Positions 16,970 to 24,905 of a DNA stretch of 64,000 nucleotides are shown piece by piece. The notes beneath the pieces are model-generated. The model was not told the origin of the DNA and did no database searches. It saw only the letters and a list, made by a program, of their open reading frames with translations. Every line of letters begins with the position of its first letter. Position 1 is the stretch's first letter. This DNA is from Sporomusaceae bacterium UBA7701. Lineage in GTDB: Bacteria > Bacillota > Negativicutes > Sporomusales > UBA7701. A program made the translations under genes and the position numbers. Location: contig DLGF01000016.1 of NCBI GenBank assembly GCA_002482545.1, positions 62,001 to 126,000 of the forward strand, read 5' to 3'.

Positions 16970-17815
16970 ATGCGGACAATTGATGTGGGGAAAATCACCG
17001 AGGCTGTGGCAAAGCTGGCGATGGATGCCAACTATTACCTGGCGCAGGATATTTATAACGCCCTGGATGCGGGGCGCGCGGATGAGGAATCGCCGCTCGG
17101 CCGGGAAATTCTCGGCCAGCTGGTGAAGAACGCCTGTATCGCTAAGGAAAAGGCGGTGCCGATCTGCCAGGACACCGGCATGGCGGTGGTGTTCATGGAG
17201 ATCGGCCAGGATGTCCATCTGGTGGGCGGCAGTCTGGAAGACGCCGTGAATGCCGGAGTCGCCAAGGGCTATGGCGAGGGATACCTGCGCAAATCGCTGG
17301 TGGACGATCCCCTTTTCGCCCGCCGGAACACCGGCGATAATACCCCGGCGGTGCTTCACACCGCGCTGGTGTCCGGCGACAAGGTGAAGATCGCCCTGGC
17401 CCCCAAGGGCTTCGGGAGTGAGAACATGAGCGCCTTGAAAATGCAGGTTCCCGCGGAAGGGGTCCAGGGCGTCAAGAAGTTCGTCGTCGATACCGTGGCG
17501 GCCGCCGGCTCCAACCCTTGTCCGCCCATTGTGGTGGGGGTCGGTATCGGCGGAACGATCGAAAAGGCCGCTTATTTGGCGAAGAAAGCCTTGCTGCGGC
17601 CCGTCGACCGGCGCAACCCCCATCCTGATTACGCCCGGCTGGAGGAAGAACTCCTTGAACTCGTCAACCGTACCGGCGTCGGGCCGCAGGGCCTGGGGGG
17701 GACGGTAACGGCGCTCGGGGTCAACGTGGAATATTTTCCGGCCCATATCGCCGGCATGCCGGTCGCCGTCAATATCAGCTGCCACGCCACACGGCACGCG
17801 GAAATTGAGTTATAG
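16970..17815 (+). CDS. Class I fumarate hydratase, alpha subunit
   Basis: 281 residues from ATG 16970 with GTAGGAGG upstream. Cluster-binding and catalytic motifs of the iron-sulfur fumarase/L-tartrate dehydratase alpha family are present: PICQDTGMAVVFMEIGQ, CPPIVVGVGIGGT and the C-terminal VNISCHATRHAEIE. Three conserved cysteines hold the [4Fe-4S] centre. It hydrates fumarate to malate with the beta subunit encoded 12 bases downstream. Tartrate dehydratase is the main alternative, but the sequence is nearer the fumarases. Confidence 0.92.
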   Translation: MRTIDVGKITEAVAKLAMDANYYLAQDIYNALDAGRADEESPLGREILGQLVKNACIAKEKAVPICQDTGMAVVFMEIGQDVHLVGGSLEDAVNAGVAKGYGEGYLRKSLVDDPLFARRNTGDNTPAVLHTALVSGDKVKIALAPKGFGSENMSALKMQVPAEGVQGVKKFVVDTVAAAGSNPCPPIVVGVGIGGTIEKAAYLAKKALLRPVDRRNPHPDYARLEEELLELVNRTGVGPQGLGGTVTALGVNVEYFPAHIAGMPVAVNISCHATRHAEIEL

Positions 17816-17827
17816 GGGGAAACGGAT

Positions 17828-18385
17828 ATGGCAGATTCGATTCGCGTGACAACACCGCTTACCGCGGAAGTGGCCCGCAGCCTGCGGGCCGGCGACAGCG
17901 TGCTGATTACCGGCTTCATCTATTCGGCCCGCGACGCCGCCCATAAGCGACTGGTGGAGGCTCTTGACCGCGGGGAAAAACTGCCGGTTGATCTAACCGA
18001 TCAAATTATCTATTACGTCGGACCCTCGCCGGCCAAGCCCGGTCAGCCGGTAGGCTCCGCGGGCCCGACCACCAGCGGCCGCATGGACGCCTATACCCCG
18101 CGCCTCTTAGACGAAGGTCTGCGCGGCATGATTGGCAAGGGATATCGCTCGCAGGCAGTGGTCGAAGCGATGAAGAAGAACGGGGCGGTTTATTTCGCTG
18201 CGACCGGCGGGGCGGCGGCGCTGATTGCCGAGTCGGTCAAACGGTACGAAGTCGTAGCCTATGCCGATCTGGGAACGGAAGCGCTGGCCCGGTTTACGGT
18301 GGAAGATTTTCCGGCCATCGTGGCGATTGACAGTCAAGGTTCCAACTATTATGAGGAAGGGCAAAAACCCTACCGGCGATTATAA
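17828..18385 (+). CDS. Class I fumarate hydratase, beta subunit
   Basis: 185 residues with the beta-domain signature blocks GDSVLITGFIYSARDAAHKR, YYVGPSPAKPGQPVGSAGPT and RMDAYTP, plus GKGYRSQAVVEAMKKNGAVY. It forms the substrate-binding swivelling domain that in enteric class I fumarases is fused to the alpha part. GGGGAAACGG precedes ATG 17828. The two-subunit, oxygen-labile form fits an anaerobe. Confidence 0.93.
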   Translation: MADSIRVTTPLTAEVARSLRAGDSVLITGFIYSARDAAHKRLVEALDRGEKLPVDLTDQIIYYVGPSPAKPGQPVGSAGPTTSGRMDAYTPRLLDEGLRGMIGKGYRSQAVVEAMKKNGAVYFAATGGAAALIAESVKRYEVVAYADLGTEALARFTVEDFPAIVAIDSQGSNYYEEGQKPYRRL

Positions 18386-18458
18386 ACGATGCAGGATATA
18401 CGGGGGCTGGCGCTTGGCGCAGCTTACGCCGGCCTCCTGATTATGTAAACAATAACTA

Positions 18459-18487
18459 TTGACAGGGTACCGGCTATATAGTATAAT
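18459..18487 (+). promoter_or_regulatory. Promoter of the tRNA-Pro/tRNA-Gly pair
   Basis: Consensus TTGACA (18459-18464), 17-base spacer, TATAAT (18482-18487), ending 15 bases before tRNA-Pro. Confidence 0.9.
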
Positions 18488-18502
18488 ACATTTTGCGATT
18501 GA

Positions 18503-18579
18503 CGGGGCGTGGCTCAGCTTGGTAGAGCACCTGGCTTGGGACCAGGGGGTCGCAGGTTCAAATCCTGCCGCTCCGACCA
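18503..18579 (+). tRNA. tRNA-Pro(TGG)
   Basis: Acceptor CGGGGCG/CGCTCCG, anticodon loop TTGGGAC within CTGGC-type stem giving anticodon TGG, T-loop GGTTCAAATCC, encoded CCA. Confidence 0.97.
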
Positions 18580-18593
18580 TCAGTTTCATATCT

Positions 18594-18667
18594 GCGGGTG
18601 TAGCTCAATGGTAGAGTCCTAGCCTTCCAAGCTAGCTGCGTGGGTTCGATTCCCATCACCCGCTCCA
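18594..18667 (+). tRNA. tRNA-Gly(TCC)
   Basis: Acceptor GCGGGTG/CACCCGC, anticodon stem CTAGC/GCTAG with loop CTTCCAA (anticodon TCC), T-loop GGTTCGATTCC, encoded CCA. It lies 14 bases after tRNA-Pro and is co-transcribed with it. Confidence 0.97.
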
Positions 18668-18857
18668 CTTCAAAGGCTTGAAAGCCGTCCGTTCGAAGAA
18701 TGGGCGGCTTTTGGATCTCTTGGCTTCTCAAGGGGGACTTTGCCGTCCAGACAAGGCCGGGAGGATTATCCGGGGTTATCGCGAAATAATAGGTGGGTCT
18801 GGTCCCTCGGTTGGTTCCAAGCTTGCCGGCTTCGCCTGCCTGCGGGAGGGAATAGAA

Positions 18858-19040
18858 TTGACGAAGAAGCTGATGATTCAATTTACCTGTCCCAAGTGCC
18901 GCCGTGAGCTGGCCTGGGCTTACGAAACCGCGACGGTATACTGCCGCTCCTGCGACAGGTGGGTAGCCGCGGCTCAGATGAAGGAGGCCAATCCGGCCAA
19001 AATCGATCCTGACCAACGGCAATTGCTGCTGTTTGGTTAG
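18858..19040 (+). CDS. Small zinc-ribbon protein (60 aa)
   Basis: TTG 18858 follows GGGAGGG (18844-18850). The product has one CPKC and one CRSC pair (residues about 11-33) and little else, so it is probably a single zinc ribbon. There is no known partner. It lies directly upstream of the DUF4177 gene, likely in one message. Confidence 0.6.
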   Translation: MTKKLMIQFTCPKCRRELAWAYETATVYCRSCDRWVAAAQMKEANPAKIDPDQRQLLLFG

Positions 19041-19056
19041 TCAGGAGGGGTTTACG

Positions 19057-19251
19057 ATGCGCGAATATCGGGTTCTAGAAGTAAAGATGAAGGGGATGCT
19101 GGGCTTTACCCGGTTCAGCGGGGATGACCTTCAGGCGCTGCTCAACAAGGAAGCGAAAAACGGCTGGATTTTTGACAAGCATATCGCCGGCGAGACCTTG
19201 CTGGCCGACCGGGATATCGTAATGCTGATCTTCTATCGCGAGGCGCGATAA
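19057..19251 (+). CDS. DUF4177-like small protein (64 aa)
   Basis: 64 residues from ATG 19057 with AGGAGGGG upstream. The layout YRVLEVKMKG ... LQALLNKEAKNGWIFDKHIAG ... VMLIFYRE is the usual small alpha/beta DUF4177 fold (two strands, helix, strands). Its role is unknown. It follows the zinc-ribbon gene by 16 bases. Confidence 0.75.
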   Translation: MREYRVLEVKMKGMLGFTRFSGDDLQALLNKEAKNGWIFDKHIAGETLLADRDIVMLIFYREAR

Positions 19252-19287
19252 GCCTCCGGCCGGAGAGAAGCCGGCCGGGAGCACCTC

Positions 19288-19316
19288 TTGACATTGGTTT
19301 ATGTAAATGCTATAAT
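19288..19316 (+). promoter_or_regulatory. Promoter of tRNA-Arg(TCT)
   Basis: Consensus TTGACA (19288-19293), 17-base spacer, TATAAT (19311-19316). Confidence 0.9.
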
Positions 19317-19353
19317 TCATCCGGTAAAGCGGCATGCCGCATACCTTTCACAT

Positions 19354-19429
19354 GCGCCTGTAGCTCAGGGGATAGAGCAACGGACTTCTAATCCGTTGGT
19401 CGTACGTTCGATTCGTACCAGGCGCGCCA
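19354..19429 (+). tRNA. tRNA-Arg(TCT), integration target
   Basis: Acceptor GCGCCTG/CAGGCGC, anticodon stem ACGGA/TCCGT with loop CTTCTAA (anticodon TCT), T-loop CGTTCGATTCG, encoded CCA. The 3' 49 bases from the anticodon stem to CCA recur exactly at 40477-40525, so this gene is the attachment site of the downstream element. The tRNA remains intact on the left side. Confidence 0.97.
19381..19429 (+). other. attL of the integrated element
   Basis: 49 bases identical to 40477-40525, beginning CGGACTTCTAATCC and ending GGCGCGCCA. The base on each side differs between the two copies. This marks the left boundary of the 21.1-kb element. Confidence 0.93.
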
Positions 19430-19436
19430 GTAAAAT

Positions 19437-19468
19437 CAAGGGTTCGCGGAAATGCGAACCCTTTTATT
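19437..19468 (+). terminator. Terminator just inside attL
   Basis: AAGGGTTCGC (19438-19447), loop, GCGAACCCTT then T's, ending transcription of the tRNA inside the element. Confidence 0.75.
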
Positions 19469-19478
19469 ATGTAATCTG

Positions 19479-19496
19479 GTGACAGTATTGGTGACA
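19479..19496 (+). repeat. Direct GGTGACA repeats near attL (possible arm-type sites)
   Basis: GGTGACA at 19479-19485 and 19490-19496, 11 bases apart. The same heptamer occurs near attR (40357-40363, and inverted at 40377-40383). Arm-binding sites for the integrase are a reasonable inference. Confidence 0.45.
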
Positions 19497-19559
19497 GTAG
19501 CTTAAACATTAGGGCCAACAAAGGCAAAGGTTTACCAACAAAAATAGAGAGCAGGCCGG

Positions 19560-20897
19560 TTATTTGGCCTGCTTTTTTTGTGCCTGTTTTGCTTTTTCTG
19601 TTGCCTGCTGAAGGAAGGTTTCCATCTTATTGGCAGTTTCTTTTTCAGCACTTTTCAGTAAGTGACTATAGACCAATTGTGTCGTAGTCGAGTTAGCATG
19701 TCCGAGTTTCCCGGCTACGGTTCGGAGATCGGTCCCGGAGGTTATAAGGTAGGTTGCGGCCATATGCCTGAAGCTGTGGGGCGTAAGAGGGGGCAGGTTG
19801 TTTGCCTTGATGAATCCAGCCAACCAATGATTCATGCTATCAGGGTGTGCCGGTGCGCCGCTCCACGTGGTAAATATACGGTCATTGTTGGGATTGTCCG
19901 CACCTTCCCATTTGCCGCCCTGTTCTTTTGTTCCGCCAAGCTTTAGGCGCTTAGCTGATTGTTCTATTTTGTGCTGCTTTAATAAGTCTATTATGCTTTC
20001 TGACACAGATATGATTCGGACACTGGCTTCTGTTTTTGGAACTTTGGTAAATATTCCTTTACCCGGTAGGTATTGGCTGGATTGCTCTATGACTATGGTA
20101 TGATTGTCGAAGTCTACATGTCGCCATTCAAGACCGAACAATTCACCGCGCCTCATGCCAGAAGCCAGACTTAACAAGGCCATAGCTCGATACTTTACAT
20201 CCTCGCCTTCTAACAGTAGCAAAAATCTACCGGTAGTTTCTTCATCATACACTGTCTTCTTGTGGCGCACGGTTTTCGGTGGCTCCACTTTGTTGGCCGG
20301 GTTATAAGGTATTAACTGCCACTGTACGGCCTTTTCCAGTAATGTGTGAAGGAGAATATGATACTTTTTTATGGTATTGGCCGACAAGGTGTCCTTCTTT
20401 GGTTTCTTCTCTTCTTTGTCTTCTTCCGAGGATGGAACGCCGGCTTTCTCTTTTTCGGCTTTAGCCTGTCTACGCTTCTCATTCGGGTCTTGCCGGATTC
20501 CCGGCTCCGCTAGGTTCTTATAAAAAGCCAGGAGATTTTTAGGTTCAATCTTGTCCAGTCGCTTTGCCCCCATAGCTTCCTCAATACGCTCGAACAATCC
20601 TTTATTGCGATCGATGGTCTTAGGTTCGTGCCTATCCTTGGCGTAGTTCTCTAACCAATAGTCGAAGTATTGAGCAAGAGTCATTTTGCCGCTGTGGGCA
20701 ATTTGGCCATTTTTTATCTCTCCAATGAATAAGGATAACTCATATTCGGCCGCCTTTTTCTGAGCTTCGACGGTACCACCAGTGACGCGGACGGTCTTGG
20801 TATGACGGATGCGCTTACCGGAGCCATCAAAACCGCCTGATACGGTGAGTTTCCAGCTATTTTTCCCCGTTTGTTGGACGCTGCCGGTGCTGATCAT
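19560..20897 (-). CDS. int: Tyrosine recombinase (phage-type integrase)
   Basis: 445 residues reading toward attL. It has an N-terminal arm-binding domain (AP2-like, about 1-60), a core-binding domain (about 68-200, with a charged insertion around 140-168 rich in Lys/Glu) and a catalytic domain. The catalytic set is visible: Arg in SGMRRGELFGLEW (about 249), HSFRH (about 378-382), GHANSTTT and Tyr in QLVYSHLL (about 413). It integrates and, with an excisionase, excises the 21-kb element at tRNA-Arg. Its position next to attL and its orientation are standard for such elements. Confidence 0.96.
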   Translation of the reverse strand: MISTGSVQQTGKNSWKLTVSGGFDGSGKRIRHTKTVRVTGGTVEAQKKAAEYELSLFIGEIKNGQIAHSGKMTLAQYFDYWLENYAKDRHEPKTIDRNKGLFERIEEAMGAKRLDKIEPKNLLAFYKNLAEPGIRQDPNEKRRQAKAEKEKAGVPSSEEDKEEKKPKKDTLSANTIKKYHILLHTLLEKAVQWQLIPYNPANKVEPPKTVRHKKTVYDEETTGRFLLLLEGEDVKYRAMALLSLASGMRRGELFGLEWRHVDFDNHTIVIEQSSQYLPGKGIFTKVPKTEASVRIISVSESIIDLLKQHKIEQSAKRLKLGGTKEQGGKWEGADNPNNDRIFTTWSGAPAHPDSMNHWLAGFIKANNLPPLTPHSFRHMAATYLITSGTDLRTVAGKLGHANSTTTQLVYSHLLKSAEKETANKMETFLQQATEKAKQAQKKQAK

Positions 20898-20899
20898 TA

Positions 20900-21778
20900 T
20901 TATTCACCTATCTTTTGAGATTTAATGTTAGTTCGGCTTTTTTTCTTGCGTTCGTTTGCACCGCACCAAGGGTGCTCAATCCAATCTTTACGCATGTTAG
21001 GACCGGTTCTATTTTCCCATTTACCGCAATGACGGCATTGTTTGTATTTTTGATGCCCTGATATTTCTTCTCCTAATTGGTACCACATAAATGACAATAG
21101 AGATGAAGGTTTTATAGAAGGTAGCCATGCATCCTTTTCGCAATCATATTTCATAGAGTAGCGCAAAGAATATGTGTCCATTTTCTTTTCTAGAAGCCGA
21201 CTTAAAAATAATTTGACTATCGTTGTTAGAGCAATCTTCTGACAATTAAAAAAATCGAGATTTGAGATAGCAATAACATGGTTAAGTGTGAGGATTGACT
21301 TACCGGCTTTAACTCGTTGAATAGCATCTAGTAGTTCTGTGTGCGAATTAATGTTGATATTATTTGTATCACCTGAAAATTGAGATATCTCATTGATAAA
21401 TAGAAAGCGTGAGATTATATCTTTCGCTTCTTTTTCATTTGTTGCCTGAAAAATGTTATGTGCTAATCGCATATCTTTATGCTCATTTTGCCAAAACTCT
21501 AGGGATTGGTGTTTCTTGTGTTTAGCCAGGACAGTACGCGGTAGTAACGAGACTGACATTAAAGGCCCATGTTGACAAGCAAATTCCGCCAATTCTTGAG
21601 GAGAATTTCCTATGCGAACAAAGTGTTTAAATGGTTCCTCGGTTCCCCTTTGTGGGGCATCTGTTAAAACTCTAATTTCTGCGCCAGCTGAGCCACTTTT
21701 TTCATATAGATATCCCTCTATCCATTCATACCCGTTGTTGGAAATTGTCCAAATAAAGACATCGTTTTTCTCAATCAC
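20900..21778 (-). CDS. Unknown protein with C-terminal zinc-finger-like motif, adjacent to integrase
   Basis: About 292 residues from GTG 21778, chosen because AGGAGGTA (21787-21794) lies 8 bases upstream; the frame extends to GTG 21817. The body is mostly alpha-helical with no recognised domain. Near the C-terminus the segment YKQCRHCGKWENRTGPNMRK...HPWCGANERKKK resembles the CGNR-type zinc finger used for nucleic-acid binding. It ends 2 bases before the integrase start and is likely co-transcribed with it from a minus-strand promoter. A regulator of integration or a fitness gene are both possible. Confidence 0.65.
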   Translation of the reverse strand: MIEKNDVFIWTISNNGYEWIEGYLYEKSGSAGAEIRVLTDAPQRGTEEPFKHFVRIGNSPQELAEFACQHGPLMSVSLLPRTVLAKHKKHQSLEFWQNEHKDMRLAHNIFQATNEKEAKDIISRFLFINEISQFSGDTNNININSHTELLDAIQRVKAGKSILTLNHVIAISNLDFFNCQKIALTTIVKLFLSRLLEKKMDTYSLRYSMKYDCEKDAWLPSIKPSSLLSFMWYQLGEEISGHQKYKQCRHCGKWENRTGPNMRKDWIEHPWCGANERKKKSRTNIKSQKIGE

Positions 21779-21846
21779 TAAACCAGTACCTCCTGTGTCC
21801 AATATTTTGCATGTCACGCGATAAAGTACTAGGTTCGCGCACCTTT

Positions 21847-21876
21847 ATTATAGTATAGTGATATCAAGAAGTGCAA
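21847..21876 (-). promoter_or_regulatory. Minus-strand promoter for the zinc-finger/integrase genes
   Basis: On the complement, TTGCAC (21871-21876), 18-base spacer, TATAAT (21847-21852). Confidence 0.6.
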
Positions 21877-22016
21877 GAAAAAGTTCCTTGACAGAGCAAT
21901 AAGGCAAGTTGCGATTCGGGAGAATAAGGGCTAACTCCCCTGGTGGGTAGCAGTCAGATAATTCCCAAAGGCGTAACAGTATATAAATAGACTTAAGCCA
22001 AAAAGGAGAGAATGAA

Positions 22017-22202
22017 ATGCTAAATAAAGACATTGTGAAGAAAATTTTAACAAGCGGTCTTAAGAAATGGCAAGTCGCGGAGGCCATTGGAATAGCTGAT
22101 ACAACTTTTAGTAAATGGCTACGGCATGAACTACCGGAAGAAAAAAAAGCCGCTATCATAATGGCTATTGATAAATTGGCGGACGAAAGAAGGGCTATTT
22201 AA
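22017..22202 (+). CDS. Small helix-turn-helix protein (61 aa)
   Basis: A 61-residue frame with AGGAGAG upstream of ATG 22017. The segment WQVAEAIGIADTTFSKWLRHELP is a clear helix-turn-helix of the XRE-like type. It is the first rightward gene after the integrase block and overlaps the next gene by one base. In phages this position is held by a Cro-like or early regulator. Confidence 0.75.
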   Translation: MLNKDIVKKILTSGLKKWQVAEAIGIADTTFSKWLRHELPEEKKAAIIMAIDKLADERRAI

Positions 22203-22423
22203 TGGGGAAAGTTTTGAACGAGAAAGAGCTTGCTTGCGAACTTGGTATTTCCTTTTGGACTGCTCGTCGAATGAGGCTGCAAGAGGGTTGTCCGCACTTC
22301 ACTGTGGGATCAAGGATTTTTTATCGGTTGGAAACTGTACTTAACTGGCTTAATGGACAAGAGCGTAGCAAGCCGCAATCCCGGCCAGAGACCGGTTATG
22401 GACAGCTTCGAAGAATTGATTAA
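22202..22423 (+). CDS. Excisionase-like / MerR-type HTH protein (73 aa)
   Basis: 73 residues; LNEKELACELGISFWTARRMRLQEG is a winged HTH of the excisionase/HTH_17 type, followed by the wing HFTVGSRIFYRLETVLNWL. It could act as the recombination directionality factor for the nearby integrase, or as an early transcription factor. It starts on the last base of the preceding gene (ATG overlapping TAA). Confidence 0.75.
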   Translation: MGKVLNEKELACELGISFWTARRMRLQEGCPHFTVGSRIFYRLETVLNWLNGQERSKPQSRPETGYGQLRRID

Positions 22424-22440
22424 GCCGGAGGGCGATCTCT

Positions 22441-23301
22441 TTGGCAAATGAAGAAATCTTTATCCCTGGCGGGTATATCCTATTAGCTCGAAAGATTATT
22501 GAATCTGAGATATGGAAAAAGCCCCCAGAATGGTTTAAGATTTGGGCTTACTTATTGCTTCGGGCGCAGCATAGCCAATATAAAGAGTTGAAACGTGGGC
22601 AACTCCTTACAAGCATTCCGGAGATTCAAAAAGATACGAGCTGGATGGCTGGCAATCGGCCGTGTAAGATTTCCAGGAATACGATTTTCAACTTTTTGGA
22701 ATGGGCGCGAACAAGTGGGCGGGGACTGGGTGAAGACGACGCGAACACAACGATGATAACAACGACGAAGGCGACGCACCACATACTCATTGAAATCAAT
22801 AATTACGGGCTATACCAGACTTTTAAAAATTACGAACACAATGGCGACGGTGATAGCGGCGATGGAGCGAAGGCAGAGCGAAGACGACGCAGACACGATA
22901 ATATAAACAAGAAATTTAAAGGAATGCCAATGAAGTACAATGATACTGTTTCTTACGAAACAGTTGTGGAATTGTTTAATCAAAATTGTCCTTCCTTGCC
23001 GCGGGTGATTGATGTTACCCCTCAACGAAAGACAGCCATAAAAGGCTTTTGGAAATGGATCGGTCAGGATGAACACGCTGCAATCAAGTTTTTTAAATGT
23101 ATTGAGAAGAGCGACTTTTTGGCTGGTCGAACGGAGAATACGTTCCATTGCTCCTTTGATTGGGCAATCAAACCTGCTAATCGAATAAAGATACAAGAGG
23201 GCAATTACGACAACAGAAAGTCTGGCCAAACAATCTCTCGAGCCTATGCCTCGCTAATGGATGATAACGATAAGACGGGAGGGGATTTTATTGACATTTG
23301 A
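22441..23301 (+). CDS. Phage replication initiator, O/DnaD-like
   Basis: 286 residues from TTG 22441 with GGAGGG upstream. The N-terminal domain (IFIPGGYILLARKIIESEIWKKP) is the winged-helix start common to phage O-like replication proteins. The middle is low-complexity and rich in Asp, Thr and Arg (about 98-160). The C-terminal part (WKWIGQDEHAAIKFFKCIEKSDFLAGR) is typical of these initiators. It should bind the element's replication origin, often located in the low-complexity region of its own gene. It is followed by a loader-like gene with an 11-base overlap. Confidence 0.78.
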   Translation: MANEEIFIPGGYILLARKIIESEIWKKPPEWFKIWAYLLLRAQHSQYKELKRGQLLTSIPEIQKDTSWMAGNRPCKISRNTIFNFLEWARTSGRGLGEDDANTTMITTTKATHHILIEINNYGLYQTFKNYEHNGDGDSGDGAKAERRRRRHDNINKKFKGMPMKYNDTVSYETVVELFNQNCPSLPRVIDVTPQRKTAIKGFWKWIGQDEHAAIKFFKCIEKSDFLAGRTENTFHCSFDWAIKPANRIKIQEGNYDNRKSGQTISRAYASLMDDNDKTGGDFIDI

Positions 23302-23800
23302 GGAAGCGAAAAAACTGGTTATTATGGGCTTGTCGGCCTTTCCACACATGCAAGATCATGACATGAGGCAGACAGCGATTCTTTGGTCAAAACTGCTTGC
23401 CGATCTTGATTGTTCACTCGCGGAGGCCGCACTTGTAAAAGTGCTAATGACCGCAAAGTTTTTCCCGACTGTGGCTGATATTCGCGAAGCTGCTGACAGC
23501 ATGAAAAGCCGGGAGGGTCAGCCGCCGGCGCCAGAAGATGCATGGTCGGAAGTGCTGCGTAATTTAAATCCGTACAAAGCACCAACGTGGAGTCACCCGC
23601 TGATTGGGGAGGCTGTGAAAGTGCTCGGTTACCGTAATCTTTGCGAAAGCGAGCACCCTGGATGGGATCGCAAAAACTTTTTTGATATCTATGAAGCACT
23701 AATGCGACGCAATAAGGAGGAACGGCTTAATCAAACAGTGATCGGTCTCGTTGGTGGTCATTTGCAAGTTCTTTCGGGAGGGAAAATCAATCATGGCTGA
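23291..23800 (+). CDS. Helicase-loader-like (G39P family) protein
   Basis: 169 residues from TTG 23291, chosen by GGGAGGGG at 23278-23285. The pattern TFEEAKKLVIMGLSAFPHM...WSKLLADLDCSLAEAALVKVL...FFPTVADIREAAD matches the N-terminal domain of phage helicase loader/inhibitor proteins (G39P-like). Together with the O-like initiator it would recruit the host DnaB-type helicase. It overlaps the initiator gene by 11 bases. Confidence 0.75.
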   Translation: MTFEEAKKLVIMGLSAFPHMQDHDMRQTAILWSKLLADLDCSLAEAALVKVLMTAKFFPTVADIREAADSMKSREGQPPAPEDAWSEVLRNLNPYKAPTWSHPLIGEAVKVLGYRNLCESEHPGWDRKNFFDIYEALMRRNKEERLNQTVIGLVGGHLQVLSGGKINHG

Positions 23801-23954
23801 GGTACCGATTCGGTTAGCCAAATGTTGGATTATACTTACACGCGACGAATTACAACAGATGCTACGAGCTTTCCCAACAATCTGGGAATCAGCGATCAGG
23901 CGCGGCAAATACTATGCCAGAGTTGAAAAAGAGCAGTGGCGGAGGGTGAAATAA
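23793..23954 (+). CDS. Small protein, helix-turn-helix-like (53 aa)
   Basis: 53 residues from ATG 23793, overlapping the loader gene by 8 bases with GGGAGGGA upstream. The segment LTRDELQQMLRAFPTIWESAIRRGKYYARVEKEQWRR recalls the short excisionase-like proteins found in early phage operons. I cannot assign a function. Confidence 0.55.
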   Translation: MAEVPIRLAKCWIILTRDELQQMLRAFPTIWESAIRRGKYYARVEKEQWRRVK

Positions 23955-24029
23955 TGCTTCAAGTATCCGGTAGTGATCAAAGCCAATGTGTATGATTAAC
24001 CTTAAATAAATTTTACGGGAGGATGAGGA

Positions 24030-24215
24030 ATGGAAATCAAGTTCGTCGGCTGGATAGCCAATTTCGAGGGGCCCGAATCCTTCGACAAGGCAGTCCCAAT
24101 CCCCGAAGAGGTGTTACAGAGCATAGATAAAGTGGCTCAAAACGTATTCGGATTTAGACCGAAAAAGAAAACAGCTGACAGCAAGTCCGAAGACGAAAAA
24201 CCAAGGGCTGGATAA
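24030..24215 (+). CDS. Small hypothetical protein (61 aa)
   Basis: 61 residues from ATG 24030 after GGGAGGATGAGG. It has a Lys-rich C-terminus and no recognisable family. It belongs to the early-gene string between the replication genes and the structural module. Confidence 0.5.
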   Translation: MEIKFVGWIANFEGPESFDKAVPIPEEVLQSIDKVAQNVFGFRPKKKTADSKSEDEKPRAG

Positions 24216-24286
24216 TGGCGCGCCCTGATTTTGTACAAGCATGGCTGGGGCGAGCGTCACGCGGACGCAACAACCACACCGAATAG
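24215..24286 (+). CDS. Possible 23-aa coupled micro-ORF
   Basis: ATG 24215 overlaps the preceding TAA by one base (TAATG), which would allow reinitiation. The 23-codon product is basic (LGRASRGRNNH). Support is limited to the coupling. Confidence 0.25.
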   Translation: MARPDFVQAWLGRASRGRNNHTE

Positions 24287-24389
24287 TGGGTTTTCGTGCT
24301 CGGTGGAGTGCGCGCTTATAGGGCTCGTGACCGTCGCGGCCAGTAATCATTCTGGCTCCCAGTCCCCAAATTTAAGAGGTGGTGATCCT

Positions 24390-24641
24390 GTGGATCGGAA
24401 ATATGACGCAACTTACCAGTTTGGGAAGGTCGTCGTCCATGTTATCGCTCCTCTGCCAATGAGCGAGGAGGAAAAACAACGCAGGCTTGATGAGTATCAG
24501 CGCGCTGCGTGGGATGCATGGAACTCTTTGCCTGTCGAAGAGCGGCTGAGAATCAATGTTGAGTTCGAGAGAAACTTGAAAGAATCCAAGGATTCGGATG
24601 AGCAGCGCAGGGCCGGATCCAGCAGCATAGGAGGGGAATAA
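24390..24641 (+). CDS. Small charged hypothetical protein (83 aa)
   Basis: 83 residues from GTG 24390 with AGAGGTGGTG upstream. The sequence VHVIAPLPMSEEEKQRRLDEYQRAAWDAWNSL is a helical, charged segment common in short phage or plasmid proteins. No domain is assigned. It is the last early gene before the probable deletion junction. Confidence 0.55.
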   Translation: MDRKYDATYQFGKVVVHVIAPLPMSEEEKQRRLDEYQRAAWDAWNSLPVEERLRINVEFERNLKESKDSDEQRRAGSSSIGGE

Positions 24642-24905
24642 TGAGCAATTTGTGGAGAAAGACCAGAATTCATTCCTGAAAACATCTTCTACCGTCTGGC
24701 CAAAAATGCTGTGGCCGAAGCCTAAATGTTAATAAAAAGCTAATTTATTTATGCGCGTACGTGAAGCTTGAAACTGCACCCATTGCACCCCTAAATAAGA
24801 AAGGGTGCAAAAGTGGATATTATCTAAAAGGCAAAGTATTCATCAAAAAGCGTGAAAAGATTTAAGAACTAACTTAAATAAAAAACTGATTGGGGACTGG
24901 CGTAA
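24642..24905 (+). other. Gap between early and tail genes with a truncated reading frame
   Basis: The region opens with ATG AGC AAT, which stops after 12 codons. A shifted frame then reads GERPEFIPENIFYRLAKNAV before stopping at 24723, so a gene fragment with a frameshift is likely. An imperfect inverted repeat (TGCACCC, GGGTGCA at about 24775-24812) follows. This is the point where packaging and head genes would be expected in a full phage, so it is a candidate deletion junction. Confidence 0.45.
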
